64,000 bases of DNA, taken from Bacteroidales bacterium (lineage in GTDB: Bacteria; Bacteroidota; Bacteroidia; Bacteroidales; UBA12077). Positions within the stretch are counted from its first letter, which is position 1. Every line of letters begins with the position of its first letter. The translations under genes and the position numbers were made by a program. Of the stretch, positions 33,734 to 41,801 are shown piece after piece. Under the pieces are notes generated by a model. It was given only the letters and a program-made list of their open reading frames with translations. It was not told where the DNA came from and made no database searches. The stretch spans positions 1 to 64,000 of the forward strand of contig DAOWGM010000078.1 of the NCBI GenBank assembly GCA_030637515.1. Reading direction: 5' to 3'.

Positions 33734-33741
33734 TATATTTG
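33734..33741 (+). promoter_or_regulatory. Putative -7 box of cargo gene 4
   Basis: TATATTTG fits TAnnTTTG and is followed by GTTATAC, as at cargo gene 1. It ends 32 bases before the ATG. Confidence 0.6.
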
Positions 33742-33772
33742 TTATACTCAAAAAAGAAGAATAAGAGAAAGC

Positions 33773-33919
33773 ATGTCGAAATCCTTTATTAACCGAAGTC
33801 GAAATCAAAATACAAGTAGCAATCATTCAAATGAGCTGCAAAAGAAAATTGATCCGCAGGCGCAACTGGATTGGATTAATAATCAAAAAGTAGATCAGGG
33901 ATTTGGTGTTTTTAATAAT
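33773..33919 (+). repeat. Leader-coding DNA repeat, copy in cargo gene 4
   Basis: These 49 codons are nearly identical to the copies at 30663 and 31955. The similarity ends after GVFNN, apart from a short AQMFAKEE motif that also occurs in cargo 1. Confidence 0.9.
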
Positions 33920-35008
33920 AGTTCTACCGGCAATGAAACTGCACAGATGTTTGCGAAGGAAGAAAAAAGGAACGAAGATGGAAAAGATGCAGGCATTCAA
34001 ATGAAAAAAGATAATGTTGTTTGGCCTGCAGAAAGAGATATGACTGAGCAAGTTGCACAGGCGAAGGATAATGGAGGTGGAGGATATGATAATTTTCAAG
34101 GAGATATTGGTGGCGGTGGTGGAATAAAACTAACTTATTCGCTTTCGGGAGGTTTTAGTATAAGTTTGTACGGAGGATTATCTAAAAAATTAAGCGAATT
34201 TGGAATGATTGGAGCAAATGCTACTTTAACTTTCATTCGCGGAGGTGCAGGCACATCGAAAAGCAGTCCTAACTTGCTTGAATTTGCACTATCGCCATCG
34301 CTAACACTTGGGTACAAAGATGCTCCAGAAATTCCTTTGAATTTATATATTGATCAGGCAGGAACAGGTGTTCAGAATCCATTTAAGAATTCAATTACAA
34401 TGGGAGGAACCTTTATTCTTAGTTCAGGAATAAACAGTGACGGCTCCAGACGTCATCAGCGTATTAGCGGTGTAGGTGTGCGTATTGGTGGAGCTTTTGC
34501 GTTGAATTCTTATAATGACACTAAGAAGTTTCCTTTTTTTGGACCGGGCTCCGATCAGTTTCGATCAGCAGGAATAAATGGAAGTTTGCAAATTGGCGAT
34601 AATAAGCTTGATTGGGCAAATGACATGTATTATGGAAAATCGAATGAAAAAGCAACATTCCATGATGATCTTTTAATTGGTGATCATCATTATGATAATC
34701 AGAATATTTATGATTTACTATTAAATAACGGAAGAGAAAGATTAAGTTTCACGAATGACAAATTAGGAATTAATGAAACAATGATTCGATCGGGAGCGGA
34801 AACTTTTTGGCCATCGAATAAAATGCATGATTCTATGGAAGTGGAAGACAAGTATGACAAAAATATATATCCATTTCATCGATTATTTGTGCCTTACCCA
34901 AATACTCAGGAGCAATTAATGAAATATCTTGAATATAAGATGAAAAAGAAAAAAGTTTCTGAAGATGATTTTTTAAGGAAGAAAGAGAATCCGAAAAAAC
35001 AGCAATAA
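33773..35008 (+). CDS. Putative eCIS cargo 4: leader + Gly-rich beta protein, possible toxin
   Basis: This 411-residue protein has the shared leader (1-49), then AQMFAKEEKRN and GIQMKKDN, which echo motifs in cargo 1. A Gly-rich stretch (101-117) precedes a beta-rich part of alternating Gly/Ser/aromatic strands (LTYSLSGGFSISLYGGL, IGANATLTFIRGGAG, GVGVRIGGAFALNSYND). The segment DQFRSAGINGSLQIGDNKLD resembles, from memory, the polymorphic toxin type 23 family; I hold this as a weak match. The tail (350-411) is highly charged. There is no Sec signal. Two tandem lipoprotein genes follow, which again suggests a toxin-immunity layout. Outer-membrane-barrel-like strands are an alternative reading, but the missing signal argues against it. 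Confidence 0.75.
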   Translation: MSKSFINRSRNQNTSSNHSNELQKKIDPQAQLDWINNQKVDQGFGVFNNSSTGNETAQMFAKEEKRNEDGKDAGIQMKKDNVVWPAERDMTEQVAQAKDNGGGGYDNFQGDIGGGGGIKLTYSLSGGFSISLYGGLSKKLSEFGMIGANATLTFIRGGAGTSKSSPNLLEFALSPSLTLGYKDAPEIPLNLYIDQAGTGVQNPFKNSITMGGTFILSSGINSDGSRRHQRISGVGVRIGGAFALNSYNDTKKFPFFGPGSDQFRSAGINGSLQIGDNKLDWANDMYYGKSNEKATFHDDLLIGDHHYDNQNIYDLLLNNGRERLSFTNDKLGINETMIRSGAETFWPSNKMHDSMEVEDKYDKNIYPFHRLFVPYPNTQEQLMKYLEYKMKKKKVSEDDFLRKKENPKKQQ

Positions 35009-35027
35009 AGAAGATTAAATATATATC

Positions 35028-35573
35028 ATGAAGAAACCATTACTCTTACTGTTTATTTTATTTTTTATTTTATTATCGGGATGTGGATTTCGCTTAATGA
35101 AATATAAAATGGCGGTTAAAAAACTCGAGAATAAAGAAATTTCACAGGATGAATTTGATCAAAAGATTTATACATTTAGAAAAGAGTATAAAAAGGATAC
35201 TAGTGGTCTAGTGAAGTTCAAGGGAGCATACGCTTATCAGGATAATGACGGATGGTATCGCTTTTACAAGTTTTCAAAAAATGGAAAAGCTGCAGGAAGT
35301 TCCAAAATGGAAAATCATCCTAATTCAATTTCTATGATAAATAAATTTGCTGGAGAACATTGTTATAGAATTTTAGATAATAATAAAATTGAACTGGAAT
35401 ATTATAATGTGCATGATTGGAATTTATATAACCATATTAAATCAGGATATATTTCTGGAGATACAATATTTTTAACACAAGTAAGAACAATACAATCTCC
35501 CTTGTTGAAACCGAAGGAGATTAACGTTAAATGTATTTATGATTCTACTTTAACAGCTCAGCCATTGTGGTAA
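35028..35573 (+). CDS. Small lipoprotein, tandem copy 1 (putative immunity)
   Basis: This 181-residue lipoprotein has an SPII signal (MKKPLLLLFILFFILLSGC). The mature protein has a helical start (RLMKYKMAVKKLENKEISQD) and a beta-rich body with SGYISGDTIFLTQVRTIQSP. It is a clear paralogue of the next gene: both share RLM.Y..A..K..NKEI, NSIS, SGYISGDTI and QSP.LKP. It starts 20 bases after cargo gene 4. Tandem, diverged copies next to one toxin-like gene are common for immunity genes, where extra copies protect against related toxins. No known domain is recognised. Confidence 0.78.
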   Translation: MKKPLLLLFILFFILLSGCGFRLMKYKMAVKKLENKEISQDEFDQKIYTFRKEYKKDTSGLVKFKGAYAYQDNDGWYRFYKFSKNGKAAGSSKMENHPNSISMINKFAGEHCYRILDNNKIELEYYNVHDWNLYNHIKSGYISGDTIFLTQVRTIQSPLLKPKEINVKCIYDSTLTAQPLW

Positions 35574-35574
35574 A

Positions 35575-36126
35575 ATGAAAAAATCATTGGTCATATTATT
35601 TCTACTATTTTTCATATTAACAATGCTTTCAGCTTGTAGTATTCGCTTAATGAGATACAACAGGGCAGCAAGGAAAGTGTATAATAAAGAAATTACAAGT
35701 ATTGAATTTTATAGTAAATTTTATAAATTGAAAAAAACGCCTTATGTAAATGACTGTTCTGCAGTTAAATGTAAAGGGAGTTATGTTCATGAAGATCATA
35801 ATGAAAGATATGAATTTTATACGTTCTTAAATAATGGTAACGTAGTTGAAAGTTTTAAAATGAATGAATATCCGAACTCAATTTCAATATTAAATATTAA
35901 ATACAATGAATGGTGTTATCGTATAACTGATAGTATTATTGAGGTAGAGCATGTAAATGCAGCTGACTGGAAATTAAATAATTATATTACATCAGGATAT
36001 ATTTCAGGAGATACAATCCTATTTACAGAAATAAGGACAGTGCAATCTCCTTGGCTTAAGCCAGAAAAAATGAGCGAGAAATATGTGTATGATTCAACAC
36101 TGATATTTCACCCTTGGTGGAATTAG
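35575..36126 (+). CDS. Small lipoprotein, tandem copy 2 (putative immunity)
   Basis: This 183-residue paralogue of the previous lipoprotein starts 2 bases after its stop. The SPII signal is MKKSLVILFLLFFILTMLSAC. It keeps the shared pattern RLMRYNRAARKVYNKEI, EYPNSISILNIKYNEWCYRI, then SGYISGDTILFTEIRTVQSP and WLKPEKMSEKYVYDST. By eye the pair is about 40-45% identical, so the duplication is old compared with the near-identical cargo leaders. It ends the accessory region; the next gene is convergent. Confidence 0.78.
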   Translation: MKKSLVILFLLFFILTMLSACSIRLMRYNRAARKVYNKEITSIEFYSKFYKLKKTPYVNDCSAVKCKGSYVHEDHNERYEFYTFLNNGNVVESFKMNEYPNSISILNIKYNEWCYRITDSIIEVEHVNAADWKLNNYITSGYISGDTILFTEIRTVQSPWLKPEKMSEKYVYDSTLIFHPWWN

Positions 36127-36156
36127 CAAACAGGTCAATTTAAATTTTAGGAATTC

Positions 36157-37197
36157 TTATGCTCCCTGTTTAATTTTAAAATCTTTTTCAATTGCTTCTG
36201 TTTTTTCAGAATCGGCTAAAAATATTACACGGTCGTTTAGCTCAATTATAACATCTTTTTCTGGATTTTTCAAAAGGGTTTGTGTGCTATTTTTATAAAT
36301 ACCCAACAAAACAGAATTGTATTTTTGTTTTAATAACTGAAAACTTTCATTATAAGAAATATTAACGAAAGGATTGCCTTCTACTATTGCATATTCCTGA
36401 ATATCAACAGTTCCTTCAGAAATAGAGCTGGTCATTAATTCTTCGGTTAAGGCTGCTGCATTGGGTTCAAAAATGTAACTGGCAATTAATTTTGAGGCAA
36501 TTTCTTCTTGCGAAATAGAAAACATTACACCTGCATTGTTAAAAGTCTCTTTTAAAAATGGTTTATTCAGATTAACAATAATTTTTGTATCCTTATATTT
36601 ACTTTGTAAGTTCAAAACATGAACCAGTGTTTCTGAATCGTCGAGGAAGCTTGCATATATGCAATTCGAAGTGCTAATGTTTATTTTCTCTAAATCGGAA
36701 TAATTATCATATTCACAGTGAAACAGAAATAGGTTTTTAGAATCTTTATATTTATCAAAAAGTATATCTAAATCATTTTTATTGTTACTTACAATAACAA
36801 CTTGTTTTCCTACAGGAAGAATTTCAGCTAAAACCTGCGACGAAAATTTATTTAAACCAAATATTACGGTGTGCCCTGAAATATTAACACCGTTGAGTCC
36901 GTATTTTTTTGCTTCCATATACTTTTGAATTTTGTAATTTAACTGACTAATTAAGAATCCTAATATTCCAAGACTACCCATAACGAAAACAAGACTAATC
37001 ATTTTGCCTGGAATTGTAACAGGATAAAAATCTCCATACCCGACTGTTGTTAGTGTAACAATGGAGTACCAAATTGTATTTATAAACGAATCCATATTTG
37101 ATTCTGGATGCCTCGCTTCAAAAAAATACAATAAATATAAAACGAGAAAATAGGCAATAAAACTAAACGAAATGTAAAATAAGTTGCTTCTTTTCAT
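36157..37197 (-). CDS. Potassium channel with RCK (TrkA-N) domain
   Basis: This 346-residue protein is a two-helix potassium channel. TM1 is near residues 7-26 (FYISFSFIAYFLVLYLLYFF), the pore and filter are SIVTLTTVGYGDFYPVT with the TVGYGD signature, and TM2 is GKMISLVFVMGSLGILGFLI. Residues about 105-230 form an RCK N domain (HTVIFGLNKFSSQVLAEILP). The usual GxGxxG is replaced by GLNKFS, so dinucleotide binding may be altered. Residues 255-346 form a TrkA-C-like domain (VIELNDRVIFLADSEKTE). It regulates K+ flux at the inner membrane. It is not linked by function to the cargo genes that converge on it. Confidence 0.9.
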   Translation of the reverse strand: MKRSNLFYISFSFIAYFLVLYLLYFFEARHPESNMDSFINTIWYSIVTLTTVGYGDFYPVTIPGKMISLVFVMGSLGILGFLISQLNYKIQKYMEAKKYGLNGVNISGHTVIFGLNKFSSQVLAEILPVGKQVVIVSNNKNDLDILFDKYKDSKNLFLFHCEYDNYSDLEKINISTSNCIYASFLDDSETLVHVLNLQSKYKDTKIIVNLNKPFLKETFNNAGVMFSISQEEIASKLIASYIFEPNAAALTEELMTSSISEGTVDIQEYAIVEGNPFVNISYNESFQLLKQKYNSVLLGIYKNSTQTLLKNPEKDVIIELNDRVIFLADSEKTEAIEKDFKIKQGA

Positions 37198-37252
37198 ATT
37201 GTTAGATTAAAAAAGATCTTGTAATATCTACCTTATCCAAATACAAAGAGAT

Positions 37253-37371
37253 TGTCCAAAAAGTCATTCTTGTCATCCCCAACTAGATTGGGGATCTCAT
37301 AACAATTTGTTTGCTGTTAAATAAGAGATTCCCTTTTTCAAGGGAATGACAGTTTTAGGACTTTTTGGACA
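37253..37371. repeat. MITE-like element with inverted terminal repeats
   Basis: TGTCCAAAAAGTC (37253-37265) and its perfect inverse GACTTTTTGGACA (37359-37371) bound about 119 bases; similarity extends outward imperfectly (GAG..TGTCC). Inside are two small hairpins, ATCCCCAACTAGATTGGGGAT and ATTCCC.TTTTTCAAGGGAAT. There is no coding capacity. A non-autonomous transposon remnant is likely. Confidence 0.65.
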
Positions 37372-37445
37372 CCCTCTTAATATCAGAATTTTTCAATAAA
37401 AAATTAAAGATAGTACATTTTTGATCATTTACAATTGATCAGATT

Positions 37446-39089
37446 TTACTCTTCTTGCATTTGTTTAAGTCGTCTTTCTCTGAATTCTGATCCTTCTTTC
37501 CACTCAGGAAAAGTAGTTTCGTTGCTTAATTCAAAACCAATTCTGAAAAATAATTGGGCATCTTCAACAATTCCTTCAAATGTCCAAGTTTCCGGATCGT
37601 ACTGATCGGCTTGTTTATGGTAATTGTTATTTAACCAGTCTTTTTCTTTTTTAAGTGCCCATTCTTTACCATGTTCTCTACTGTCGCAGTTTCCTCTTGC
37701 AAATAGAGCAGGAACTCCTGCATTTGCGAAGCTAAAATGGTCGGCTCTGTAATACATTCCTGTATGCGGATTTGGGTCGGGCATTACATAGCGATCATAT
37801 TTTTCTGCAAACTTAACTACATAGTCTTCCAGTTCGGATTGACCGTAACCGGTTATCATTACATCTTTATACGGACCATAAGGTAACATCAAATCATTAT
37901 TGATATTAGCAACCGTTTTGTTTAATGGGAAAAGAGGATTTTTCGCATAATATTCTGATCCTTTTAGTCCTTGCTCTTCTGCAGTTGGTGAAAAGAACAT
38001 AATTGTTCTTAGAGGTTTTTTTCTTAGGTGGGCAAAAGCTTCTGCTATCTCCAACATCCAGGCTGTAGTTGTACCGTTATCTACAGCACCGTTATAAATT
38101 GAATCTCCATTTACAACAGGTCCAATTCCAAGATGATCCCAGTGTGATGAGTATATAATTACTTCGTCTTTACGCTCTGTACCAGGTAAAATGCCGATTA
38201 CATTTCTTGAAACTGCAAATTTATGCGTGCTTTTAATATTCAGATTCACTCTGGATCTCATTCTTACTGCCTTAAACCCAGGTGTTTTAGCTTTTTCTTT
38301 TAATTCTGATAAGTTCAATCCTGCTAAAGAAAAGAGTTCTGTTGCAGCATCCAAAGTAAGCCAACCTTCCATTGCACACATCGACATATAGTTATCTTCA
38401 GGCTGTAAATAAAGTTTTGGTTGAATTGCCCCATTTAAAACTACACTCCAAGGATATCCTGCCGGTTCAGTTTCATGAATTATTAAAACTCCTTTTGCTC
38501 CTTGCCTTGCAGCTTCTTCATATTTATATGTCCATCGACCGTAATAGGTCATTTCGTTTCCTTTAAAGAAACTTTTATCATCAGTCCCAAAACCAGGGTC
38601 GTTTACAAGAACAACAACAGTTTTTCCTTTTACATTTAATCCTTCATAATCGTTCCAGTTATATTCCGGAGCAACAATTCCATAACCGGCAAAGATCATT
38701 TCAGAATTTCTGATTTTTATTTCGTCAGTTAATTGCTTTGAAAATGCTACAAAATCGTCTTTATGATTTAGTTCAATTGAGGCATTCCAAAGATTAATTT
38801 TCATTCTTTTATCAGGAGAATCAGTAACTTCAACCATAGGAACTTCCTGGATATAGCTTCCGTTATTTGCTGGTTCCAGACCAATCCTTTTATATTCTCT
38901 CACCAAAAACTCAACAGCTTTTTCCTCTCCTACAGTAAAAGGTTTTCTGCCTTGGAATTCATCAGAAGCAAATTCTAAAACAATTCGGGTCATATCTTCT
39001 TCGTTAATAGTTGATTCTGCGTTTCTATATCCTGAGTTACATGAGAAAAGAGTAATTGCGAGTAATAAAATAATAAGATAGTTTTTCAT
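37446..39089 (-). CDS. M28 family metallopeptidase, lipoprotein
   Basis: This 547-residue protein has an SPII signal (MKNYLIILLLAITLFSC). The M28 aminopeptidase core holds the two-zinc ligands: His and Asp in SSHWDHLGIG, Asp in GAVDNGTTTAW, the Glu pair in SPTAEEQGLKGSEYY, Asp in NINNDLM, and His in YRADHFSFANAGVP. A PA-like insert (residues about 110-260) precedes the catalytic half (WNDYEGLNVKGKTVVVLVND). The length is normal for Bacteroidota M28 lipoproteins. It probably trims peptides in the periplasm or on the cell surface. The gene is followed on the same strand by nothing closely coupled; prfB lies 51 bases upstream on the same strand. Confidence 0.92.
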   Translation of the reverse strand: MKNYLIILLLAITLFSCNSGYRNAESTINEEDMTRIVLEFASDEFQGRKPFTVGEEKAVEFLVREYKRIGLEPANNGSYIQEVPMVEVTDSPDKRMKINLWNASIELNHKDDFVAFSKQLTDEIKIRNSEMIFAGYGIVAPEYNWNDYEGLNVKGKTVVVLVNDPGFGTDDKSFFKGNEMTYYGRWTYKYEEAARQGAKGVLIIHETEPAGYPWSVVLNGAIQPKLYLQPEDNYMSMCAMEGWLTLDAATELFSLAGLNLSELKEKAKTPGFKAVRMRSRVNLNIKSTHKFAVSRNVIGILPGTERKDEVIIYSSHWDHLGIGPVVNGDSIYNGAVDNGTTTAWMLEIAEAFAHLRKKPLRTIMFFSPTAEEQGLKGSEYYAKNPLFPLNKTVANINNDLMLPYGPYKDVMITGYGQSELEDYVVKFAEKYDRYVMPDPNPHTGMYYRADHFSFANAGVPALFARGNCDSREHGKEWALKKEKDWLNNNYHKQADQYDPETWTFEGIVEDAQLFFRIGFELSNETTFPEWKEGSEFRERRLKQMQEE

Positions 39090-39140
39090 GATACGTTTTT
39101 TTTTAGGCTTGATATTTTATAATTAAAAAATTCTGATTTA

Positions 39141-40230
39141 TTATTTCCCTCCGAATTCCATTAAATATGCTTTAATAAATCCATCCAGATTTCCGTCCAA
39201 TACATCTTGAACATTTCCTGCTTCAAAATTAGTTCTTACATCTTTAATAATTTTATATGGATGTAAAACATAATTCCTTATTTGTGATCCCCATTCAATT
39301 TTTTTCTTTTCACCCTCAATTTTTGCTTTCTCTTCTATTTGCTTTCTTAGTTCAAGTTCGTACAACTGCGATTTTAGCATCTTAAGTGCATTTTCTTTGT
39401 TGTTTAATTGCGATCTTGTTTCCTGATTTTCAATTACTATTCCAGTAGGCGCATGTCGTAATCGAACAGCTGTTTCAACTTTATTTACATGCTGCCCGCC
39501 TGCTCCGCTTGAGCGGAAAGTATCCCATGTAATGTCCCCTGGGTTTATATTTATTTCAATGGTTTCATCAACAACAGGTGATATATAAACATAAGCAAAA
39601 GAAGTATGACGGCGATTTGCTGAATCGAATGGTGATAAACGAACTAATCTGTGAACCCCGTTTTCACTTTTTAAGTATCCATAAGCAAACTCACCTGAAA
39701 ATTCTAAAGTAACAGTATTAATTCCGGCAGTATCACCAGGCTGATAATTTACTTCTCTTACTTTATAATTGTTACGTTCTCCCCAACGAATATACATTCG
39801 CATTAGCATTTCGGCCCAATCATGACTTTCAGTTCCACCAGCTCCCGGATTAATTTGCAAATAAGCTCCCAATATATCTTCTTCTTTTCGAAGCATATTT
39901 TTGAGTTCCAGCTTTTCTGTCAGCTCAATGGCTTTTGTATAAAGTTTATCAACTTCAGACTCTTCAATTTCTCCTTCTTTGTAAAAATCGACAGCAATTT
40001 TCACTTCATCAACTTGAGTTTCAATTTCTTTAAAAGAATTTGTCCATTCTTTTAATTGAGAGATATGTTTTAGTTGTTTTTCTGCTTCTTTAGGATTATT
40101 CCAAAAATCTGGCGATTGGGTTTTCTCTTCTTCTTCTTCAATACGAATTAGTTTATTTTCGATGTCAAAGATACCTCCTCAGCGCATTAAGGCGCTTTTC
40201 AATATCTTTAAGCTGATCAGAAGTAATCAT
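39141..40230 (-). CDS. prfB: Peptide chain release factor 2 with programmed +1 frameshift
   Basis: RF2 ends translation at UGA and UAA. The gene starts at 40230 (ATG, MITSDQLKDIEKRLNALRRY), reads 21 codons to CTT, and meets an in-frame TGA at 40167-40165. The sequence AGGAGGTATCTTTGAC is the classic prfB frameshift site, with an internal Shine-Dalgarno-like AGGAGG, a CTT slippery codon and TGA-C. A +1 shift continues as DIENKLIRIEEEE and gives about 362 residues. The later part has the SPF anticodon-like motif (LVRLSPFDSANRRHTSFA) and the GGQ loop (SGAGGQHVNKVETAVRL). Taking only the downstream frame from 40004 would lose the N-terminal domain. The frameshift autoregulates RF2 level. Confidence 0.97.
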
Positions 40231-40370
40231 AAGAATTAATTATAATTTAGTAAAGCACAAAAATAGTATAAAAGTCACGACAGACAAAGATAATAAGAAC
40301 AAAAAAGCACTGTTCAAAAAGTAAAAAAGGTTGCTCATATTTATGCTTCGCATGAGAATAGTTCGATAAA

Positions 40371-40460
40371 CCTGTCTGCCGACAGGCAGGCTCAATATGA
40401 CAACTTTCTATAACTTAATATGTCATACTGAGCAATGTCATACTGAGCTTGTCGAAGTAT
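40371..40460. repeat. Dispersed palindromic repeats between prfB and the LPP20 gene
   Basis: CCTGTCTGCCGACAGGCAGG (40371-40390) is an imperfect palindrome also seen in diverged form at 19431-19444 and, inside a coding region, at 52601-52621. The 25 bases 40436-40460 are the exact reverse complement of 19534-19558. The rest of the 293-base gap (40231-40523) holds nothing else I can name apart from the terminator at 40478. Confidence 0.8.
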
Positions 40461-40477
40461 GGAGAAGTGTAGACAAT

Positions 40478-40507
40478 AAAAAAAGGGAGCGACAGCTCCC
40501 TTTTTTT
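40478..40507 (-). terminator. Terminator after the LPP20 lipoprotein gene
   Basis: AAAGGGAGC and GCTCCCTTT form a strong stem with a GACA loop, flanked by A and T runs, so it can work in both directions. On the minus strand it follows the gene ending at 40524. Confidence 0.9.
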
Positions 40508-40523
40508 ATCATGAAATTAGCAA

Positions 40524-41114
40524 TTAGTAATTCCCATTTTCCATTTTTTCCATTTCTTTATCGAAAGTTTCTTTGTACTTTTCGTAGTCATAATCAACTT
40601 TTAATCTCTGATCTTTTGAAAGTTTGTTGTTTAAAGCTTCTTCTAAAGCATCAACACTCATTTCAATAGCAACATATGTTTTGTAACGACTTTCTTTAGT
40701 AATAGTTTGCTTTTCGCAAATTACTTTAATGTTGTTTAATTGTTGATTTAAAACTTCACGAGTTAAAGATTCAAATCTTTCTTCAACTTCTTCTACATTG
40801 TTAAATTCTCTTGAATTAACATAGTTGTCAGTAGTTCCTTTAATAACGGTTTGTATTAAACCTGCTAAATCAGCTTTAGCATTACTCATAGCTTTTTTAC
40901 GAGCAGTAACCTGGTCAGAGCTTTCTCCGATTGAATTTGCACGGAAATTATTTTTATCACTTCTGTAATCAGGACCTGAACAATAAACCTCAATTAAAGT
41001 TTCGTTTTTAACATTAGAAACTTCTTCTTTTGATTTACAACTTGTAAATGTGCTTCCAAAAACAACAGCACCTGCTAAAAGTAAACCCAATGGTTTGTAA
41101 AATTTAGTTTTCAT
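40524..41114 (-). CDS. LPP20-family lipoprotein
   Basis: This 196-residue protein has an SPII signal (KPLGLLLAGAVVFGSTFTSC). The body contains the LPP20 pattern: ARKKAMSNAKADLAGLIQTV, then helices with EEVEERFESLTREVLNQQL and the strand RYKTYVAIEMSVDALEEAL. LPP20 proteins are small outer-membrane-linked lipoproteins of unknown exact role, related to FlgT/TolB-N-like folds. The C-terminus is highly charged (KYKETFDKEMEKMENG). It stands alone with its own terminator. The 198-base upstream gap (41115-41312) is AT-rich and holds its promoter. Confidence 0.85.
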   Translation of the reverse strand: MKTKFYKPLGLLLAGAVVFGSTFTSCKSKEEVSNVKNETLIEVYCSGPDYRSDKNNFRANSIGESSDQVTARKKAMSNAKADLAGLIQTVIKGTTDNYVNSREFNNVEEVEERFESLTREVLNQQLNNIKVICEKQTITKESRYKTYVAIEMSVDALEEALNNKLSKDQRLKVDYDYEKYKETFDKEMEKMENGNY

Positions 41115-41312
41115 AATTTCGATTTTTGAATTTAGTAATTGATTATATTTTAAGTTTTTAATTGTTAGTTTTTTATATAAAAAGCATTTTGTTAAATTCT
41201 AAATAATTGGTAATGTTTTGGTTAAAATATTTTAAAATTTTAATTTACTGCGACTCAATATAAGCAAATAATTTTTTAAGTACAATATTTAAACAGTTTA
41301 TCACTTTTTACT

Positions 41313-41795
41313 TTATTCCGTTTTTATAATTTCTGATATTATATCAAATACCTTGCCATTTTCAAACCCTCTTGAAGCTGCAAACCTTAAAAGCTTAGAT
41401 TTTATAGTGTATTCATCTTTATCTTTTATAGTGTTCATTTTTTTATGTAATTCTTTTTTCAGGATATTTTCATATTCAATTTCAGAGAAATTATCAAATG
41501 CATTCTTTATAAATTCATCTTTAATTTTTTTTTGTTTTAAAGCAAATGCAATTTTAATTCGTCCCCATTTATTATGAACTATTTTGTCTTTTGTATAATA
41601 CAAAGCATATCTTTTCTCATCAATAAATTTTTCTTTTACCAGTTGCTCAATTACAGCATCGTGATCAACATCCGGTAGTTTCCAATCATAAAGTTTTACT
41701 CGAATATCATAAATGCATTTTTCCTTTTCAGCACACAGATACTGAGCTTTAGAAATGGCTCCTTTTATAGAAATAGTCTTTTTTGGTTTAGACAT
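41313..41795 (-). CDS. recX: RecX regulatory protein
   Basis: This 160-residue protein belongs to the RecX family, which caps or blocks RecA filaments. It is made of three-helix repeats with the signatures KAQYLCAEKEKCIYDIRVKL, VEQL-like VIEQLVKEKFIDEKRYALYY, and NKWGRIKIAFALKQKKIKDE. The last repeat is KSKLLRFAASRGFENGKVFD. The length is normal. It sits 6 bases downstream of prmC on the same strand, so the two are probably an operon. recA is not in the window. Confidence 0.92.
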   Translation of the reverse strand: MSKPKKTISIKGAISKAQYLCAEKEKCIYDIRVKLYDWKLPDVDHDAVIEQLVKEKFIDEKRYALYYTKDKIVHNKWGRIKIAFALKQKKIKDEFIKNAFDNFSEIEYENILKKELHKKMNTIKDKDEYTIKSKLLRFAASRGFENGKVFDIISEIIKTE

Positions 41796-41801
41796 AAATA
41801 T

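Noticed and set aside
39141-40004. RF2 starting at 40004
   Set aside because: This would lose the N-terminal domain; the upstream 21 codons and the frameshift site restore normal RF2.
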